Source: Entonaema liquescens (lineage: Eukaryota; Ascomycota; Sordariomycetes; Xylariales; Xylariaceae). Taken from it: a stretch of DNA of 64,000 nucleotides. The stretch spans positions 558,001-622,000 of the forward strand of contig CADCSX010000001.1 in the NCBI GenBank assembly GCA_902805475.1. Direction: 5' to 3'. Below the pieces are notes generated by a model, which was not told where the DNA came from, made no database searches, and saw only the letters and a list, made by a program, of their open reading frames with translations. The position numbers and the translations under genes are program-made. Shown here piece after piece: positions 23,857 to 35,620 of this stretch. The first letter of the stretch is position 1. Each line of letters opens with the position of its first letter.

Positions 23857-24013
23857 AGGACATCGGGACCGCATAATAAAACGTGCACGTGCCATATTAC
23901 CTCTTAACCTACTTTGGTACATATTAGGTAATAAACACATTATCCCCACTACCCCCCCAGTTTCGCTTTTCTTACCACAAGTTGGCGCCAGCACTTACCT
24001 CATCTTACTACAC

Positions 24014-24030
24014 CATCATCATCATCATCA
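24014..24030. repeat. (CAT)n microsatellite
   Basis: Five and two-thirds copies of CAT in gene-free sequence. Confidence 0.8.
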
Positions 24031-25672
24031 GCATCTACTCCAACAGTTAGCAACAGTGAGCATTAAAGCTTAATTACATCAGCTTTTACGATCGCAAGAT
24101 CTACACTGGACGAGTAATATTGTGGCGTAATCCCATTTGAAACACTTCACTTCCATATCGTTGCAGACAATCGATAGATTCCTAACGACATCTATAACTG
24201 AAAGATTGATACATGATGCGGTATAGACAAACATCAGCTCGCCTATCTCATTTGTCTCTAATAATATCTTTAGCATTACCCTTTCCTATTAACAAAGCTA
24301 TATTTCCCTATCTACCTTACCTAACGTATGTCTTATCCTTCAGGAATCCCTATTTATTGTTATGATTTTCTTTTTCAGACAGCCTCGTCTGTAGTCGGAG
24401 TCTCCGGTAATAAGATGACTTTGGTGATAGCCGTCAATATTGCCTATCACAGTAGTATTTCCCCTACCCTAGTGAGCTGTGAGCTATGTCATCCACTGAT
24501 GACTGCAGGGTGCAATTATCTGCGCATACATGTATTGTCTGAGTATTATTCTCTTAGTATGCATGGCATCATCAACGATCCCGTCGTTTTTTCTCCTTAA
24601 TCGTTTCTCTGAACCAGCTTGTTCCTAGCTATCGTCGCTCGACGTGCCAACCGTCTGCTTGGCGAGAATACCACTCGTCTATCAAACTGGGGTAAACATC
24701 TACTAAAGCACAATGGAGTCTGATCCGCCTAGAATATGTTTCGACTATTATCCACATATTCTGGGGTTGCCTTGGCTGCTTTAGTTGCCCGAGATGAGTT
24801 GGAGAAAAGTCAGCTACCTGCATACTGTGTGTGTAGCACAGCTTTCTGCCCGTTCAACGAAACGGGCATAGACGCACGTCAGCGTCAACTCCCTACAGGT
24901 CGGCACGAAAACATCCTGGTTTCCTGACTGACATTAGTGGTCGATATCCTTGTTCGCCATGCTTGTATCTTTTCAATGCTTGCTGCAAATTCTCCTTACT
25001 ATCAAATTTGCTCCGGAACCCTTCCAGGAGCGGAAACCCTCTTCTAGTAAGCTTTATACTAGTCGAGTTGTCTAGCATCCCTGGCATGGAATACGCACAA
25101 GGCTCTCTCTATTAGGTAGTCGCGTGGTATCCTGGTCAGGAGCCAGGATATACATATCTAGTGTTCTATCTTCCTAAAGATGTTCCGAAAAATATCCACA
25201 TCAATAGGCAGGGCTTAGAACCCGTCCCATCTTGAATAATAAGTTTACGAGTTTGGTGTGAGTGGACGCCGGAGCTATAAGATTCCCTTGAGACCCGACT
25301 GTAGATGCTGTGCATAGGCAGGTGGACCCCTTGGCTCCGTTACGATTCATAACCTACAAACACACCTACCTCGACCAACCGTATCGATATTCGACGACTC
25401 ATACTGGTTTGCAAGTCTTGTTCATGCGGATGATGTCGAATCGTTGATCCTGCTAAAGATCCAACCTTCATTAATGACTCAAGCGTTCCTTCAACTAGTT
25501 ATGCAGCTTTTACAATTCCGTCGAGTGAAGCAAACATAGGTCCAACATCTCTGTTTAACTATCGACTCGGTAGCGGGCCGTTCCTGTTCATATAATATAT
25601 CATCCTAGAATTCAGCCATCGAACCAACTATAGTCTCGTTCCCTCGAATCCGATATCACATACTATCCCAAA

Positions 25673-27190
25673 ATGGGGCGCGAATTAACAACAGGACAAC
25701 TCGAGGCGATCAGCGTCATTGAACGAGTTGGCTCTGTGTTCTCGCTGTTAGGGTCTCTTTTCGTTATCTTTACCTTTATTTTCTCGAAGGCTTTCCATAA
25801 GCCCATTAACCGCTTAGTCTTCTATGCCTCCTTCGGTAATATGATGAGTAATGTGGGAACATTAATGTCGAGGAGATTTGTATTTGAAGTTGATTCGTTT
25901 GGATGCCAATATCAGGGGTTTCTTATACAAATGTATGTCAATTTGCCGATATATGTTTACACAACTTACTAAATTCTGCAAGGTTTCTGCCCGCCGATGC
26001 CTTCTGGACACTGGCTATGGCGTTTAATGTTTACTTGACTTTCTATCACAAGTTTGACGCCTCCAGGCTCCGGATGATGGAAAAATGGTAAGTCCTAACC
26101 TCAGCCTTCGTGTCTTGGAAACTTGTATGGGGGCTTACGCATCGTCGGTTTCAGGTATCTCTTAATATGTTACGGCATTCCATTCATTCCCGCGCTCACC
26201 TATGTTTTCGTACGAACCGAGTCGGCTGGCAGAATGTATGGCAACGCCACTTTATGGTGTTGGGTTAGCAATAAATGGGACATCTTCCGGATTGTTACTT
26301 TCTACGGCCCTGTCTGGTAAGGCTTCTAACGCGGGCATTTCAAGTTTGGCATTACTAACACTACTTAGGGTCGTTATCTTACTTACCATGTCTATTTATA
26401 TTCGGGCAGGAAAGGATATATATCAGAAACGCAAGCAACTACGAAACTTTGGAGCCAGCAGCAGCGCCCATGACCCGAGGCATTGAATATGAACGACCCA
26501 TATTCAGTAAAGACAACAGAAGTAACGGTCACATCAGAGTCCATCGAAGAGAGCGGAAATGGAATTGATCTCGCACCCCTCGGACGATTTAGCATGAATA
26601 AGAACAAACCGTCGTACTCAGTGACGATATCGTCAAATAATAACAAAGGAGAAGGTAGCAAGGCGCAAGAAGGCAGCATCACGCTCCCTGTCCAGACCAC
26701 CGTGCCGCAAACACCAACCGCAGCCCAGTCGCGAGCAAAGTCCCAAAAGAGGAGGGCCAACTTCGAGGCTAACAATGCCGCGTGGTCCTATAGCAAATGC
26801 GCTATTCTCTTCTTTACGGCGCTCCTTGTCACCTGGCTGCCCTCGACGGCGAACCGTGTGTACAGTATTGTGAACACGAACAGTGTACTAGCTTCCCTTG
26901 AGATTATGAGTGCGATCGTCTTGCCACTCCAAGGTTTCTGGAACTGTCTAATCTACGTCGCGACAAGTTGGGAGGCAGTAAGGATGACCTTCTTGGATGT
27001 ACAAGCCCGTGTCAGCGGTCGACGTCCCGAGCTGAGCCAGTATGGCAACGATCACCATGATAAGCGAAACTTCGCATTCAGGCTTCCGAGCCGAAACTCA
27101 CGCAACGATATAGAAAGCGAATCAATGACGGAACTCGCTAATAGCGGTAGGACGTCAAATTATAACCACGATGGCAAGGGACAGACATAA
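25673..27190 (+). CDS. cAMP-receptor-like G-protein-coupled receptor, one frame break in the third intracellular loop
   Basis: Four exons, 25673-25932, 25983-26087, 26155-26316 and 26369-27190, with introns of 50, 67 and 52 nt that have good donors and CTAA-type branch sites. The product resembles the fungal group related to Dictyostelium cAMP receptors. TM1 and TM2 lie in exon 1 (SVFSLLGSLFVIFTFIFS), TM3 in exon 2 (FLPADAFWTLAMAFNVYLTF), TM4 in exon 3, TM5 at the start of exon 4 (VVILLTMSIYI), and TM6-TM7 downstream (CAILFFTALLVTWLPSTANR; LASLEIMSAIVLPLQGFWNC). A long loop of about 130 residues separates TM5 and TM6, and the C-terminal tail is Ser-rich. The frame breaks at the CCC at 26474-26476. 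No GT donor exists nearby that could make this an intron, and one added C gives exactly 450 codons (449 residues). The ligand is unknown. Confidence 0.85.
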
Positions 27191-28691
27191 TAATGCCAGA
27201 AATTAGAATTTATTTTTATATATAAGCATTTATTCCGCTTCTGAAGCATACCTCATATGTGTCTTCGAAAGCGATGCCATCCACATGTACCAAAGAGAGC
27301 AGCATCACCATATACCTAATTACCGATAATCTATTAAAACGCGATTCAACTAATAGTATTCCAGAACTCCCGACGTTACAACATCCCTGAATTTGACTTT
27401 TTGCCAAGGTCGAATTGAATGGCTCGGGACAAACTAGGATGAGAACCCGGTTTTAAAGGTAGGTGTGATTCCGCTCTTATGGTCGCATCGCCCCTTGAGG
27501 CGGCGAGAGGAAAATAGGTAGCCAACCGCGTTAGTCGGGCTTGGTCGGGCCTTTCCCCTCAACACTAAAGCATCTATAAAATATGGAGAAACTAAAGCTT
27601 TCCTAGGTCGAGTGCGGCCGAAAACTTCTTTTTTAACCTTCCTACTCTTAACACCGAGTTACGTACGTATGCATACGCTACCATAAATTACTGGGTCTGG
27701 CAATGAGTGAAGTAGTGTATTACTTTGTAAGTGGCTAATATAATGATCAATCTAGTCCAAAGATTCAGTATGAACGTCTAATATCCTTTTGTATGCATAT
27801 TCTTTATTCCCGATGTTACCGACTTCAAACGAAAAGGAGAGAGATAGCGGCGGAAAACAAGATCTTCGCCGAGGGAGAATGTCTGAGGTAGTTAGGGACG
27901 TAACATCGTGCGTGATCTGAAGAGCATTCTCCTGGCTTATTTCCAGCGCACTGTATATTACGTTGTTTCTATCAGCACTGTTTGAAGAACACATCTACCT
28001 ACCCTGGTACCCATGTGTCATCGCCAGCATTTTTCTAGGCATGGAGGAAGGATAAGGAGATGAGTTGGGTTAGGTATATGCAGGAACCGTGAAAACATCC
28101 AGGCGGCCAAAGCCAAAGTCGTAGTAGGATACGGAACTTTCCCGACGGATCCCTTGGCGTACATACAAGAAGGCATTGTGTATGTTTCTAATGACAGGTT
28201 CCAGGGGGTCTTGGAAATATATATTAGCGCCTCTAGCTGTTAGGCCACAAGTCATAGTACATAGTACAGGGCCTTCTAGGTAATATAGCGAAGTGGGCCA
28301 GTAGAAATAGGCGACTGTAAGGCTGACTTACTACGATGGTACTATAGCTTCACAACCTCAGGCAGCACTACACGAGATTTGAATTCCCCAGCAGACGAGA
28401 GGCGTAGCAGGTTTGACAGTCTTCTAGAATTATTGTTTACGTGTTATATTAAAGATCATATGTCATCGTCATATAGGCCTGAGATTATCATGTAGATACC
28501 TAGGTACTTATTGAATTAATACCTATCTTTTCACTAAGCGATCAACTTGAATTCTTAGTAATGTTGGATTTCACATAAACAACCCGTATTTTTAATAAGG
28601 CTTGCGGGGTAGAACTCTATGTAGGAAGAACCCTAGAAAGCTTCAAAAGCTCCCGGAATTACATTTATGTAGGCTCGAATTCTCTCGTAGG

Positions 28692-28760
28692 TACAATGTA
28701 TTTTACAATGTATTTTACAATGTATTTTACAATGTATTTTACAATGTATTTTACAATGTA
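28692..28760. repeat. 12-bp minisatellite, about 5.75 copies
   Basis: Unit TACAATGTATTT repeated five times perfectly, followed by a partial copy, in gene-free sequence. Confidence 0.95.
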
Positions 28761-31680
28761 TGTAGGTACATGTATTTCTTGAAACGACTCCGGGACATCA
28801 TTGGCCAATCAAGTGTCACAAATGTGAGCTCTCAGGCTCGAATAGGTAAAGTAATTTGCCCTAGGAACCATGTACCTGCATAAGCCCACGAGCTCTCCGC
28901 AGTGATATCCCCAAGTGAAGAACAAGACTTTCCCGTGCCAATGTGCCTAACGGAATGGCAATGCCATTATTCCATTATTCCATTATCACTTGCTACAAGA
29001 TAGTCTGTAGGTAGGTATCGTTAAACTTTTCAAAGAAAACCCACCAAAAGGAGAAGTGGGATCGCAAGGCGACGGGGCGAAAAGCAAGGAGAAGACGCTC
29101 TCGGTATCTCACCGTCGTATTCCATGCAGTTATGGCCCATGGCTTCGGGTCTGGCGGAATGGGCCTGCCAATGGACCTGTTATGACGTTCCATCGCGCCC
29201 CGGATACAGCAGTGATCAGAGCGCTCGGTTCTACTGGCAATAGATTATGGACATGCACGAGGGCTGCCAGGAGGTTTGTAAGGGACGTACAAGTTCACGA
29301 TACTCCACTCTATCTACAGTACCATAGTAGAACTTTGGACGGCGAAAACTATTAGGTTTATTCCGTGTATCGGGCTTACATATTTGATTAGTCGGCCTTG
29401 AGTTAATTCCGCGGATAGGATGGATGGCACAGTATTTCGAGTACGTCGTACATCTACCTACTCTAACACGATTAAGCGAGCCAAGCAGAACAAACAAGAT
29501 CCTGCGACGGTTTCGAGGCTCCCTTTGCTCCTTTGCTCGACCTCCGTATATCATACACATGCCAGCGTCTATATTCACATGCTCGACAGAACTCTTATGT
29601 CGGTTCATTACTTCGAGGGAATTACAAAGCCACAAGCATACCCCCTGATTATGATGATCAATATCCGTAAGGCTATCACTTTTCGGCTACCCCCAGTAAG
29701 TGATACGCAGTGGCGTCGTCTGTGCGGTCGAAGCACTCTTCCGCACGAGCCTCGAGTCTAACGGTCGGACACATATACCTTCATACGCCTGGAAGATCTT
29801 CCATATGTTTTATCAGATGAACGATAGGCCGAGTGCATTGGATATATGTACGTACTATGCGCTAATATGTAGATTGTCAAGCAAACACCCTCTGGTGGGT
29901 AGCCTATAGGATGGTCACCATGGAACTGGAAGAGATCTGGCGATTCGCTGCCGTGGGTTGTACAACGAACGACTGATTTGCCCGCGTGTCAAAACATCAA
30001 AATACATCGCTGACACAGGCTCTACTCTAGAGAGTAGTGTGCGGGATACTATATACTGACTACCCATATTATAACAACCATTTCACCGTTCGCATGGCGG
30101 AGGAAGACAGGCAAACCGAAGCACAATGGCAAACACTAGATGTTATTACAAATCCACGATGCTGTTCCTGCGTAGGAATATGCAGGTACGAAAGCAAGCA
30201 AGCGCGTGGGATCGCCCCTACATGCATATGCACCTAACGCCATCGCCTTTCAACTCGTCCCATAAACAACCATCTACAGGCTATGATGGCAGATCGCTTA
30301 TCTACCTCAGTAAGTACCCGCGAGAATACCTGAGTTCCAAGTCGCCGGCCTCGAATCCAGATCTCAAGATTTGCCGTGGGGCGACGGCCCACGGCGCAAG
30401 TCTCAAGCCACAGGTACCCGGCCAACGGGTCCGATTCGTGGGCGGCTGCAGCAGCGTCGCTCGGGTACCCTAGTATCTTGTAGATGTTTGCTGCGATCCC
30501 GCAGGATCTCGAGGACGAGGAGTCGGGAGCGTAGCGGGGTGGGAGGAGCTCCTGCGCACATAGGGCGACATGCCCTAGGGCCTGACGCCGGAGTGTCCCC
30601 TCTTAATCCTATTCCCTATGGCGTTGAAATCGTACCTTCGGTAGTATCAAAAGTGATTGTAACGTAAACAGACATTTTACTGCTAGCCGCTACTGTAGTC
30701 TTCTAGACTCCACGTTTTATTCCACCGTAGGTCTAATATCAACACGACCATACGTACCTATTTGAAGTAAAGCCATTAGTAATCTAGGTGCCTAGTTATA
30801 CTAGTTGTCTATATCAAGCAGTACAATACAGTTGATAGCTAGTTTGGTTGAAATAGACATATGCCCTTGACTAGCTGTATTGGCCTTCGCGATAAGTATC
30901 ACGACTTCGCTTAACGAAATAATTCATATATTAGGACGATCGACGGTGTTGAGCTTGTCAAGGGGTTTCAATGACCAAAGTAAGGACTGCTCAAAGAGAC
31001 TGGTCTAAGTGATAAGTTCAAGTAATGATAATGGGTCTGAAGGGGCTTAACATCGGGTATAGAGCTGTGAATAGTATTTATTTGGAGGTCTAAACACTGG
31101 CTGGATAGGTTACCTGGGCAATACATCGGCTACTCCAATATTATATCGATACGTTTGGCAGACAACATACGTCACCTCCTAACCGTAGCGAGAGGCAATT
31201 ATCCTTCTAGTAGGTATGTAGTGATGGGCGAATACCTACGGTAGTTGAGAAGAGAAGGAAACGAGCTTAAACTTGCTCTACAATTATATCCCGATGAAGA
31301 GCTCATAGCATTGAGAGCAATGTTTTTGCTTACTCGTTCTACGTAATCACCTATTCGCATACTCTTCTTATGTTTAAGAGACCGAAACGTAAAACGGAGC
31401 ATGGATCCACCGATGGGGAAAAGAAAAGACGCACAAAAAAAAACAAAAAAAAAACAAGCAAACACCAAAGTGGAGGTGGTTAACGTTTGGCAGGATATGT
31501 CATTCCGGAAAGGTCGGGGGATTATGATGGCTATGATGACTTGATTCGAAGCAGATTTGGGAAATGCCAAAGATTCAAAGACCTGGGGGAAGGCCTGAAA
31601 AGGAAATGGACGGGAAGGTGCGTCTCTCGATCTTATTAGTGCAAGTTCCCGCGGTCTATTTCTCGGGTCGAGCAGGTACG

Positions 31681-31716
31681 AAGGTGAAGGTGAAGGTGCA
31701 GGTGCAGGTGCAAGTG
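31681..31716. repeat. Hexamer tandem array (AAGGTG/CAGGTG)
   Basis: Six hexamers in a row: three AAGGTG, two CAGGTG and one CAAGTG. Confidence 0.8.
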
Positions 31717-32424
31717 ATGGTTAGGCAGGTACCTACCTACTTGCCATGTTTTTTTGAGATGCAAAACCGGCTTAGAATTTGATCCAGCTTCGAATTTGTC
31801 TCACCTTTCAATCTAAGTTTCCAACCTTCTTTGGGTTCTCACGCGGTTCTCAGCTGCTTTTCCATCCTCAGGTGGTAGTTATCCAGTCTCACTTCTTTCT
31901 CTTATCTATCACTTTATATATGTCTTGCTTTACAAAACCCACATACTGCCTTCTGCATCCTTACTACCTGTCGAGTCCCCATCAACAATTTCGTATCACT
32001 CTGACAATTGAAGCAGGCAATTCGTCAATTGACAGTGGCGGGGCTCTTGAATCTTCTACCAATAACAATATCCATTCTCCATTCTACCGTATACGAAACT
32101 CAGCCGTCTTCGTGAATCTCATAAGGTTCTCCCTAACCCCTTTAACCAGCCTCTAATCATCCGATCTATCCGATACCTAATTGAAACTGACATCAGAGGA
32201 AAGAACTCCTCTAATAGTAGATAATAATATCATGGCATGTTCAGCCCCCCTTGGAAGTTAACTTAACTGCCGACGAAAATTTGGCCTGTTATTGCACGAC
32301 TTTGTGTTACGATTGTACTGAGTTCTTGAAAGTCACATCCACTGAGAATACTATCATCTTACCGTGACGGATATCTATTATCTACCAAAGGCCTCGAATG
32401 GGAATCTAATCACAGACAGCCGCC

Positions 32425-34488
32425 ATGTTCGACGTTCTCTGGACCGATCCCAATAGGGAGCTGGTTGGCGAGCGGATGGTAAGAAAAGAACAAGAGGCCA
32501 AGATGAAAGATAAAGAGAAAAAGCAGAAGCCTGAGAATGGCCGTCGATCCATCTCGACTGAAAGCTCGACTTCTAGTGACCGTGGGTTTGGAATATTCTC
32601 GGCTAGAAGCCGAAGGAAGACCCCAACGTCGCCTAAACCCAAGGACCCAGCCACGTCTCCCGCGCCTCCAACCCGTAACATCACTAAGTCAAACAGAACA
32701 TCATCCTACGGAGTCAAGAACTTGCTTCTCCATCAGGATGAATCGGAGATTACTGTAAAACCAGCCGAGAGAGGCTACCTCACTCCACAAATTTCGGAAG
32801 CAGCCGATGTCTCTAGTCTGTCATCGCCAGGTGGGAAGCTTGAGTCCTCCCAACTAACATCTAATCGCTAATTGCCGGTTATGGTAGATTCTACATTATC
32901 CAGATGGACGGATCCATCTGCTGTCACCAACAGCACTGGCGTCGGAGTGTCCATGAGCGATGCCAATGCTGGTACGAAGTCAGAGCATTTGATTCAGACC
33001 CTAGGGCCATCTTCGTTTATTACGAGAACTACCGAAATCATGTACTCGCCCCGTGATCCAGACACAGACATCGACCAATTGATTTCAGAAGTTCATATTT
33101 CGGCTGGCCAGACGAAGGTCGCAACACCACCAATACCGGAGTTCCCAGAGAGAACGTAAGTCTACGAAACTTAGAGCGCGGTGCCTTAGATTGTCCTAAC
33201 CACCTTCTAGGAATTCCATGGCATTCGATGATCCCGGATCTATTAGACCTTCCTCTAGATCGCCGCGTACGCCACCTCCTGCTGAGTTCCAAAATAACGG
33301 CGTCATATATACCCCAGGATGGAATGATATAGATAGACTGGGAAATCCGGACGCCTGGAAGCCTCCCCACGAGTGGGACTGCACCCCTAATAGAGAGACG
33401 GCGGCTCAATCCGATGAGGAAGGGTTACATAACTCATTAATCAGCGACGATTCCGAACTATGCATGTCTCCGAGCCTCGCGGCGCTCCAACGTGAAGTTA
33501 AGATGATGGCCGCGGCCAGTCCCGAGCTTATGCTTGCCAATATCAAATCCAGTATGGGCCATTCTCCAGACGCGACGGTTTACAAAGAACTTGAGATGGC
33601 TAAGAAACGCTGGATGTTTTCTGCTCTACATCATGAGGGCTACGTTCCACTCATAGGTTGTGCAGATAGCTGTCCCGGGAGTCCAGATTCGTCAAAGCCC
33701 TATAAACCTCCGAGAATTCTTGCACTCTACGAAACTCAAGGTGCGTACCCCAATAGGTAAATTTCCTTGAAGCTTGCCTAATTATAGATATTTAACTAGC
33801 ATCTGCTTCGTTTCTTGCCGCGCTTCATCCGCAAGCCGTGGTATCGCACCTGTCACCGAAACCAATATCACCAAATCTATTCCCAAACGTCCAGCCATTA
33901 CTTGTACCGGCAGTATCTGCATCGGCAGGTTCTCGGCCGCTCGCCCCACAGTTGTACTCAACTGTAACATGTTTACCTATGCCTGCATTGTTTCCTTCGA
34001 GCGAGATCCCTCCACTTCTCCGTCACATCTACCGCTGCCTTGCCCCTGGCGGTGCTCTACATTTAACCCTTATAGACCCACAGCCAGTCTCATCTTCGAT
34101 GGGCCCGAAACTACGGCAGTGGTTATTTGAAAAACTTCTGATACAACTTGAGAAGAAGTGCCGTACTACGTTACCAAGTGACACATTTCCGGCCTGGTTA
34201 GCTGTTGCGAAACTTCGTGGATTCGGCAGCACTATCACAACTGTCTCTGTGCGTGCAGTACACGAGTGCGCTGCTACGATAGAAGACGCGAAAGATCAAA
34301 CATCGGTAGAAAGCGAGCTCCGCTGCCTCGTCTCAAGAATGTTGTGGCAAGAAATATGGGGAAAGTTTGTTCACGCTGACCGATGGTGGTGGGAGGAAGA
34401 AGATATAGTTCAGGAATGTATTGAAAGGGGAACCTACTGGCAGTATTCACACATCGTGGCAGTCAAGAATAATAGGCAGTCATCTTAG
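32425..34488 (+). CDS. Fungal protein with a methyltransferase-like C-terminal domain
   Basis: Four exons, 32425-32830, 32888-33155, 33211-33740 and 33800-34488 (introns of 57, 55 and 59 nt), encode 630 residues. The apparent stop at 32869-32871 is inside intron 1. Residues 1 to about 270 are Ser/Pro/Lys-rich and probably disordered. The C-terminal half resembles a class I SAM-dependent methyltransferase: a first beta strand RILALYETQASASFLAALHP, then IPPLLRHIYRCLAPGGALHLTLIDP (post-motif region), a helix with MGPKLRQWLFEKLLI, and a final mixed segment. I do not see a clear glycine-rich SAM loop at motif I, so activity is uncertain. All exon junctions keep the frame, and the total is an exact number of codons. 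Confidence 0.7.
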
Positions 34489-35620
34489 CTCATCTCCAGC
34501 AGACTTACGAGGATTATGAGTATGGGAAGGTTAGGGCGTTGCACGCGGGGTCGTTCGTTCGGGAGTTGGGTTATAAAGATAGGAAGCAACCACCTAGCCA
34601 GGTTGCCTCGTATCACGGGCGTTTAAAACGAATTATTCGATAATGCTACTACGCTAAGTACGCTGCTAGGAACGAAAAGCGCTTTTACAGTAAGCTATCG
34701 GGAAAGCTACCGCGCTATGTAACACGGCGGCTCATATTCACTCTTATCAAGGCTTAATGTTTGGTGGAAGATACCCGGATTCATGTCTTTCGTTTAGCTG
34801 GTATTTATTTGGTACTTTCTCGCTCTTGTCACAAATCCAGGCTGACCTTGATTACCTGACTACCCCTAAGCATTGCTAATAAGTAAGCGAGAGGGCGTTC
34901 GATGTATATTTCCGTGCCAGGAACTAATGTAGCTAGAGCTAATATAACTGATACTTATCTGCTTATACACCTATACATGTACATAGGTAACGTTACTCCC
35001 TATGGCTTCCATGCTTCTTCGACCCGTAAGTTACATCTCGAGTCTATAGGTCTTTTAGATTAATCTAGGCTTTGACCCGAGAGCTTGGGTCTCTGGAACT
35101 ACAAGGTAGAGATGCGTGATGGTTGGGCTCTGGATGTTAGAAAATATCTTATTGTGTCATTGGGGGAGGTGGACGGCCACAGGAGCGCAGCAAACAAGTG
35201 CATGTGCACCTCTTATTACCCGAGATACGTGCGTTAGGCAACGGCACGAGGAATAGTATACTCAGGGGTTAGGCCGGTTGGTTTGATTGTTATTGAATAT
35301 CGTAGCCGCGAGAGCTCTTCCTATTCAGACTGGCCCGAATTTGTTTCGTCTTGAGGTATTAGGTATTCTTGCTGCCGATATCTATAGATGTGTAAAGGCA
35401 TCTTGGCTTCTACCTATTCCTTCCACCGTCATCTCGTTACGTCAGCCATTTCGACTCCGCTATAGCCCCTATTCTCCGGTTCGCCACGCGGTGCGACGCT
35501 ACCTACCTACCTGCCTATGTACCTACCGCGGGGTCGTACCTATCTATAGCTGTACCGGCCTCCTGGCGTAACCACCTAGGCTAGGTACCTACTTATGTAA
35601 CTCACCCCACCCGCCTCAGC
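34489..35620. other. Intergenic region between convergent genes
   Basis: 1.1 kb between the convergent methyltransferase-like gene and the GH15 gene. It contains short CCTAGG/TAGGTACC-type palindromes (about 35573-35590) but no gene. Confidence 0.45.

Larger units (their letters stand above)
21427..25672. other. 4.2-kb gene-free region
   Basis: Only short ORFs in all frames, none with splice-compatible neighbours or family motifs. It holds a short direct repeat of a CCTACATCATGT-type unit (about 22920-22958), an 11-bp tandem repeat (23824-23856) and a CAT microsatellite (24014-24030). The part next to 25672 should hold the GPCR promoter. A candidate solo LTR from about 22828 was considered and not accepted. 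Confidence 0.5.
27191..32424. other. 5.2-kb gene-free region
   Basis: Only scattered short ORFs without recognisable domains or plausible exon chains. It contains a 12-bp minisatellite (28692-28760) and a six-copy hexamer array (31681-31716). The last few hundred bases should be the promoter and leader of the methyltransferase-like gene. Old degraded transposon sequence is possible, but I cannot show it. Confidence 0.45.

Noticed and set aside
29231..29635. 134-codon minus-strand ORF in the gene-free region
   Set aside because: No domain, basic composition typical of random frames, no splice partners.
32869..32871. In-frame stop splitting the methyltransferase-like gene
   Set aside because: It falls inside a good 57-nt intron (32831-32887) with CTAAC branch and TAG acceptor, and splicing keeps the frame.
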